Positions 5,695 through 9,626 of a DNA stretch of 9,626 nucleotides are shown one piece after another (the stretch's first letter is position 1; every line of letters begins with the position of its first letter). The position numbers and the translations under genes were made by a program. The DNA lies in contig JAITSM010000076.1 of assembly GCA_031287815.1 (NCBI GenBank), positions 1 through 9,626 on the forward strand, read 5' to 3'. Source of the stretch: Prevotellaceae bacterium (lineage in GTDB: Bacteria; Bacteroidota; Bacteroidia; Bacteroidales; UBA932). The notes beneath the pieces were generated by a model. That model made no database searches. It was given only the letters and a program-made list of their open reading frames with translations, and was not told where the DNA came from.

Positions 5695-6897
5695 ATGATT
5701 AAAAGAGAAACCTATTTATCACGATTAAGAGAGCTGAAGGATATTCAGCTAATTAAAGTTGTAACGGGCGTTCGCCGTTGTGGCAAGTCCACGCTGTTGC
5801 AGCAATTCATGGAAGAATTGCTATTATCGGGAGTATCCGCCGGAAATATTCAGTCATACAATCTCGAAGAACCCGAGAACGCTGATTTTGAACATTGGAA
5901 AGATTTTTATTTTCATATCAAAAATCACCTTTCCGGGCAGGGGATGAATTACATTTTTCTTGATGAAATTCAGATGCTCCATAATTTTGAACGGCTACTG
6001 GACGGGCTGCATATCCTGAAAAACGTAGATGTGTATGTTACGGGCAGCAATGCCTACCTGCTTTCGAGTGAATTAGCGACCATTCTTACAGGCCGGGCTA
6101 TTACCATTGAGATGTACCCCTTTTCATTTTCCGAATATATTGCCTATTCTTCTGTTGAAAATCCTTCCGAGATGGATTTAATAAACTATATGCAAACAGG
6201 CGGTTTCCCGCAAGCGCTTGAACTGAAAAAAATCAGTCATTTCGCTTTTGAAAATTACCTGAAAGGGTTATATACTACAATTATCGAAAAAGACATTAAA
6301 CCCCGTAATGCTATTTATAATGAGGTGGCTTTTGATAATATTGTCCGGTTTTTATCCGATTCGACAGGTAGCCGGATTTCGGCAAACAGTATCGCCAATT
6401 ATCTCACGCATAAAAAAGACGGAATTGATGAAAAAACGGTGAGCCGCTACATATCCATTCTCAACAAGAGCTATCTTTTTTATCATGCCAGCCGTTTTGA
6501 TTTGAAAGGCAAGAAAATCCTCAAAACGCAAGGCAAGGAATATATAGTGGATACGGGATTCCGCAACGTGCTTTTGGGGCGCGAACAACTTTCGGATTTG
6601 GGACATATGCTCGAAAACATTGTGTACTTTGAGCTACTTAGACGGGGAAACACCGTATGGATTGGTAAAAATGCCGATCGGGAAATTGATTTTCTGTCAA
6701 AGGATACGGCCGGTTATATTAGTTATTACCAAGTCTGCCTGACCATGAGGGAGGAAATAGTCCGTGAACGGGAATTTTCGGCTTTTTTGAAGCTGAAAGA
6801 CCATCATCCGAAAATCATTATCACGCTTGACCTCGAAGAGCCTACTTATAACGGCATCGTGCAACGCAACGCGACAAAATGGCTATTAGGGTTGTAA
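5695..6897 (+). CDS. AAA_14 / DUF4143 family ATPase
   Basis: The product has 400 residues, the usual length for this family. The N-terminal P-loop ATPase has Walker A GVRRCGKST (25-33), Walker B YIFLDEIQ (86-93) and a sensor-like strand VYVTGSNAYLL (113-123) followed by TGR (132-134). The C-terminal DUF4143 region has IVDTGFRN, MLENIVYFELLRRG and REIDF, then YYQVCLTM; the E, EID and QV pattern recalls the PD-(D/E)xK-like fold suggested for this domain. No signal peptide or membrane segment is present, so it should be cytoplasmic. The molecular role of the family is not settled, and its members are often scattered by transfer. The gene is AT-rich compared with the NamZ gene beside it (22 of 60 G+C at 6301-6360 against 37 of 60 at 7021-7080). 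It has its own promoter and ends in convergent orientation 18 bases from the NamZ stop. Confidence 0.92.
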   Translation: MIKRETYLSRLRELKDIQLIKVVTGVRRCGKSTLLQQFMEELLLSGVSAGNIQSYNLEEPENADFEHWKDFYFHIKNHLSGQGMNYIFLDEIQMLHNFERLLDGLHILKNVDVYVTGSNAYLLSSELATILTGRAITIEMYPFSFSEYIAYSSVENPSEMDLINYMQTGGFPQALELKKISHFAFENYLKGLYTTIIEKDIKPRNAIYNEVAFDNIVRFLSDSTGSRISANSIANYLTHKKDGIDEKTVSRYISILNKSYLFYHASRFDLKGKKILKTQGKEYIVDTGFRNVLLGREQLSDLGHMLENIVYFELLRRGNTVWIGKNADREIDFLSKDTAGYISYYQVCLTMREEIVREREFSAFLKLKDHHPKIIITLDLEEPTYNGIVQRNATKWLLGL

Positions 6898-6899
6898 GG

Positions 6900-6920
6900 T
6901 TTAAAGTTTCAAGTTTCAGG
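6900..6920. repeat. 3-unit heptamer repeat between convergent stops
   Basis: TTTAAAG, TTTCAAG and TTTCAGG form three 7-base units resembling the TTTATAG array at 1741-1768. The last unit contains the NamZ stop codon (TCA on this strand at 6916-6918). It occupies the whole gap between the convergent ATPase and NamZ genes. No hairpin terminator is visible there. Confidence 0.5.
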
Positions 6921-8172
6921 ACGAAATATTAAACAACTCCTCCGGATAAATAGTAAATGCTTTCACTGTATCTATCCAGGCCGCTTCGCTTTCGGCGAGG
7001 GCTTGGCGGAGTTCGCATTCGGAGGCCTTTCCGTGCAGGTAATCCAGTAGCAGGGCGTCGCCGGCGAGGAGTTCAATTGCCGTTTTGTCGTTGCCCTTTT
7101 CGTAGACGCCTTCGCGCCATGCAAAGCCGTCGAATTGGGCGAGGATACGCAGGATGCGCAGGCTGTGCAGCAACGAATGGTAGGGCTTGCCGGTCAAGTG
7201 CAGCTGGAAGCCATAGCAAATAGCGCCGCTGTGCTTGTGGAATGTGGGAATGAAATGCAGCATCCGCAGCCGCGCGCCCGCGCTGTAGAGGGGATGTGGC
7301 GGGTCGTTCCAGTTGCTGTAGCGGTGGGTGCGGTTAAATTCATGCAGGGGCTGGAGGAACGGTGCGCCGAAAATCTCGAAAGGCCTCGTTGTGCCGCGCC
7401 CTTCGCTCAGGTTGGTGCCTTCGAGCAGGCACTGCCCGCTATAGACCATGCAGGTGCAGGCCGACGGAATATTCGGCGAGGGATAAATGGCGCAGGGCGT
7501 TTTCACATACGTGCTCCCTGCGCCCGGCAGCGCAATCGGGGCGGCATATTGCCGGTCGAGCGGGTAAGGAATAATGGTCAACGGGAAAGCGGCATTTTGC
7601 CGGCTGTGCAAAAAGCTGCACAGTTCGCCGAAGGTTAACCCGTGCCGGTGGGGCAGCCCTTCCACGCCGATGAAGGAAGCGTATTCCCGGCTTATCGGCG
7701 TGCCTTCGACCTGCCTGCCCGCAGGGTTGGGGCGGTCGAGGATATATACTTCCGGTTGCAGGCAGTGTTCCGTCAGGGAACGGAATAATTTCTCGACGGT
7801 CGAAATAAATGTATAATAGCGGCAGCCCACGTCCTGCAAGTCGATGATGATAGCGTCGAGGTCTTTCAGCTTTTCCAGCGGCGCCGACAGCGAAGCCTCG
7901 CTGCTGCCATAGAGCGAAACAAAATCTACGCCCTCCAGGTGTAAACAGCGATAGAACGCCCCCGAGTCCAGGGCTTCCTGGTCCTGTAATTCCGCAAAAA
8001 GCCCGTGTTCGGGCATAAACAGGCGATGCAGCCTTCCGCGCCGGTGCAATTGTTCAAAGAGGTAACACCCTTCCGAGAAATCCCAAGACGTCTGGTTGCA
8101 CAACAACCCCACGCGCCCCGAGCGCAACGCCTCGTCGGTGAGTTGCAGCAGGGGTTTATTCGTAACTTTCAT
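6916..8172 (-). CDS. namZ: DUF1343 exo-beta-N-acetylmuramidase (NamZ-type)
   Basis: The 418-residue protein carries the conserved blocks of the DUF1343/NamZ family: MPEHGLF (53-59), IIDLQDVGCRYYTF (109-122), LDRPNPAG (145-152), GLPHRHGLTFGEL (172-184), YPSPNIPS (230-237) and LEGTNLSEGRGTTRPFE (250-266). Characterised relatives in Bacillus and Tannerella remove terminal N-acetylmuramic acid from peptidoglycan fragments, so a role in wall turnover or muropeptide recycling is expected. From memory, a conserved Glu in the N-terminal part, probably the one in PEHG, is implicated in catalysis. No signal peptide or lipobox is visible at the chosen ATG (8170-8172), so the protein may act in the cytoplasm. 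That start overlaps the end of the upstream thioredoxin gene by 17 bases, which suggests translational coupling. The last stop lies in a heptamer repeat. Confidence 0.9.
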   Translation of the reverse strand: MKVTNKPLLQLTDEALRSGRVGLLCNQTSWDFSEGCYLFEQLHRRGRLHRLFMPEHGLFAELQDQEALDSGAFYRCLHLEGVDFVSLYGSSEASLSAPLEKLKDLDAIIIDLQDVGCRYYTFISTVEKLFRSLTEHCLQPEVYILDRPNPAGRQVEGTPISREYASFIGVEGLPHRHGLTFGELCSFLHSRQNAAFPLTIIPYPLDRQYAAPIALPGAGSTYVKTPCAIYPSPNIPSACTCMVYSGQCLLEGTNLSEGRGTTRPFEIFGAPFLQPLHEFNRTHRYSNWNDPPHPLYSAGARLRMLHFIPTFHKHSGAICYGFQLHLTGKPYHSLLHSLRILRILAQFDGFAWREGVYEKGNDKTAIELLAGDALLLDYLHGKASECELRQALAESEAAWIDTVKAFTIYPEELFNISS

Positions 8173-8716
8173 CAGACGGTTTTGCTAACAGTTCGTCAAT
8201 AACGCGCACCATTCCGACAAATTCGTCCGGGTCATAAAGGCGCGTGAGGAACGCGATTTTGCCGTCGCGGCCGATGATGATGTTCCGCGTAACGCCGGCG
8301 TCCTGTGCGGCGTAGCGGTGGAATTTTTCGCCGCTTTCGTCCAGCGTCAGCGGATAGGTTACCCGGATAGTTTCGGCAAATTTCTGCACTGTATCTGCCG
8401 GCTCTTTGTAATCGACGGCAATGAGTTCGAAGTCCAAATTATCTTTGTGCTTTTGCCAGATGTCGCGTTCGATGTAAGGCATTTCCTTGCGGCACACGCT
8501 GCACCAGCTGGCAGTGAATTGCAGCATCACCACTTTGCCGCGATAATTGCTTAACCGTTCCGAACTGCCGTCCAGGTACAGGATCTCGAAATCGGGCGCG
8601 TCGTCGCCCACGTTCACGATATAGCCGCGCGAAGCGTCTTCTGCCGGCGCCGTGCGGTTCCGGCAGGAAAACGCCACGCACAACAGCAGGAATAATAAAA
8701 CAGGAATCTTTTTCAT
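8156..8716 (-). CDS. TlpA/AhpC-type thioredoxin-like lipoprotein
   Basis: The 186-residue protein has a lipoprotein signal with core PVLLFLLLCVAFSC and the lipidated Cys at 18, so it is anchored in the periplasm or outer membrane. A thioredoxin-fold domain follows: GDDAPDFEILYLDG (37-50), then KVVMLQFTASWCSVCRKEMP (61-80) with the redox pair Cys72-Ser-Val-Cys75. Near the C-terminus it reads GVTRNIIIGRDGKI, where most TlpA proteins have a cis-proline before the flanking strand (GTPT-type); no proline is present here. The likely role is thiol-disulfide exchange in the cell envelope; its partner is not evident. It heads an operon with the NamZ gene, has a consensus promoter ending about 22 bases before the ATG, and therefore a very short leader. 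Confidence 0.9.
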   Translation of the reverse strand: MKKIPVLLFLLLCVAFSCRNRTAPAEDASRGYIVNVGDDAPDFEILYLDGSSERLSNYRGKVVMLQFTASWCSVCRKEMPYIERDIWQKHKDNLDFELIAVDYKEPADTVQKFAETIRVTYPLTLDESGEKFHRYAAQDAGVTRNIIIGRDGKIAFLTRLYDPDEFVGMVRVIDELLAKPSDESYE

Positions 8717-8738
8717 GGTCTTGGTATTTATGTTTCCA

Positions 8739-8769
8739 CAAAGATAATGGTTTTGCGGAAGGGGACAAA
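8739..8769 (-). promoter_or_regulatory. Bacteroidetes -33/-7 promoter of the thioredoxin-NamZ operon
   Basis: On the minus strand TTTG (8769-8766), 19 bases, then TATCTTTG (8746-8739) match the consensus perfectly. The expected start of transcription is near 8732, giving a leader of roughly 16 bases before the ATG at 8716. Confidence 0.75.
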
Positions 8770-8829
8770 ACTAATTTTATAGAATTGTTTTTAAAAATTG
8801 AGCGAGGAAGCCCTAATAAATATAAAATA

Positions 8830-8921
8830 CCGTCCGGTTCCAGTCGTCGGAACCGTCCGGTTCCGGTCATCGGAACTGCCCGGTTCCGGTCATCGGAACC
8901 GCCCGGTTCCGGTCATCGGAA
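8830..8921. repeat. Four tandem 23-bp palindromic repeats
   Basis: Four head-to-tail units of exactly 23 bases lie at 8830-8852, 8853-8875, 8876-8898 and 8899-8921. They differ from one another at only a few positions. Each unit contains an inverted repeat of the form GGTTCCG-GTCAT-CGGAA(CC), so every copy can form a hairpin. The unit length is not a multiple of three, so it would shift frames if translated. The array lies after the stop of the minus-strand FISUMP gene (8979) and upstream of the thioredoxin promoter (8769). It could stop or stabilise the incoming transcript; no U-tract is present. Confidence 0.9.
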
Positions 8922-8978
8922 TAGCATTGTTAGGAAGCAGTTTTTTTGCCTCTGTTCAAAGAGCTATTTTTACAAATA

Positions 8979-9626
8979 TTACAGTTGGCGGAAGCAACGG
9001 ACCGGAACGCCTGGCGGGTCGCGGCGTTTCGCGACATTACCATCGTCATCAAAGCAGTCTGACCACGCATTGCCTTGGTAGATTCCTGCTCCGAGGTCTT
9101 TTGCGGTGCTACATGACGGGACAACGGAGATTGTTGAATTATCAAAGTCATTTGTTGCACCAGTCCAGTTAATATTTACCGAATGCGTAGGATACAAGGT
9201 CAACCCGTAGTAATCATCACCTGCGAATTTAGTCAGCCACCTGCTTGTAGCTTTAACACGCGTCAAGTTAGTACTGCCATATGTAGTAATTAAGGATTTG
9301 GCTTTACTCACACTCCATATCGTCCAGTTAGCGGGGCAGGTTGGCCAACTTTTATAGTAGCGTAATCCGTCATATACCAAAGTGGTAATTCCGGATTGTA
9401 TGTAATCCAAATAATCAGCCAACCACCATTCACCATTTGGCATTTGTATAACCCTGTATATTTTACTATCCCTGTTGTCTTTTATATAGACTTGCCAATT
9501 TTTCGCGCCGCTGGTGCGCTGCTGGCAAAGGTGCGTAGCGTCAATATGTAAATCGCTACCGGTATAAATACAGAAATCACCCGGACATTCCGTTTTATCT
9601 CTGATAGTCGTAGGCGTAATGGTCAA
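8979..9626 (-). CDS. FISUMP domain protein, C-terminal part (5' end beyond the window)
   Basis: A minus-strand frame runs open from the right edge to a TAA at 8979, giving 216 codons with no convincing start, so the gene begins outside the window. The visible part contains a nearly canonical FISUMP (Fib_succ_major) domain. It opens with DNRDSKIYRVIQMPNGEWWL (like the family pattern DxRDGKxY..V..G.xWm), then ADYLDY, a central CPANWTIWSVSKAKSL (family: CPxGWhlPs..EW) and the terminal VPVRCFRQL. Several cysteines (before the domain and in PSCSTAKD, SDCFDDD) could form disulfides after export. Compared with the modules at 102-1691 and 3021-5312 it keeps the N-terminal half of the domain better. 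The full-length protein is probably secreted, but its signal peptide is not in view. Confidence 0.8.
   Translation of the reverse strand: MTITPTTIRDKTECPGDFCIYTGSDLHIDATHLCQQRTSGAKNWQVYIKDNRDSKIYRVIQMPNGEWWLADYLDYIQSGITTLVYDGLRYYKSWPTCPANWTIWSVSKAKSLITTYGSTNLTRVKATSRWLTKFAGDDYYGLTLYPTHSVNINWTGATNDFDNSTISVVPSCSTAKDLGAGIYQGNAWSDCFDDDGNVAKRRDPPGVPVRCFRQL

Noticed and set aside
5695..6897. ATPase as part of a toxin-antitoxin or defence pair
   Set aside because: No second gene is coupled to it: the upstream gene is a lipoprotein remnant and the downstream gene is a convergent muramidase.
8830..8921. CRISPR array
   Set aside because: The four 23-base units are contiguous with no unique spacers between them, and no cas-like gene is present.
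8785..9172. Plus-strand ORFs running through the 23-bp repeats
   Set aside because: Two frames arise from translating the tandem repeat in shifting frames (PVPVIG and FRSSE motifs) and then run antisense to the FISUMP gene. No coding signal is seen.

Overview
The window looks like a chromosomal segment from a member of the Bacteroidota, most likely the order Bacteroidales. The support is threefold. Three promoters match the Bacteroides-type consensus (TTTG, 19 bases, TAnnTTTG). The proteins are typical of the phylum: FISUMP-type and PEGA domains, a BACON-like lipoprotein, a DUF4143 ATPase and a DUF1343/NamZ muramidase. The intergenic DNA carries AT-rich heptamer arrays and GC-rich palindromes of a kind I associate with this group. 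No rRNA, tRNA, transposase or CRISPR array is visible.

Layout. Positions 1-101 are mostly an 11-unit heptamer array. A minus-strand gene (102-1691) encodes a secreted Ig-like/FISUMP surface protein. The long non-coding stretch 1692-2379 holds several heptamer arrays with GC-rich caps. They flank a block with strong dyad symmetry that has its own minus-strand promoter, and this block is the most interesting object in the window. Its right-hand repeat runs directly into a plus-strand gene that lacks its N-terminal part (2392-3018). That gene is followed two bases later by a large PEGA-FISUMP-beta-barrel protein (3021-5312). Next come a short, probably truncated lipoprotein (5366-5554) and a well-promoted AAA/DUF4143 ATPase (5695-6897). 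The right part is on the minus strand: a thioredoxin-like lipoprotein (8156-8716) translationally overlapping a NamZ-type exo-muramidase (6916-8172), a 4 x 23 bp palindromic tandem repeat (8830-8921), and the 3' part of another FISUMP protein that runs off the right edge (8979-9626).

How it fits together. Most products are predicted to be exported to the outer membrane or periplasm. Three of them share the FISUMP-type C-terminal module ending in VRC, so this looks like a locus of lineage-specific surface proteins. The region is a mosaic: two genes are truncated, repeats sit exactly at gene ends, and base composition shifts between the AT-richer ATPase gene and the GC-rich NamZ/thioredoxin pair. 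This fits repeated rearrangement at dispersed repeats. All product calls come from reading motifs by eye, without database searches.
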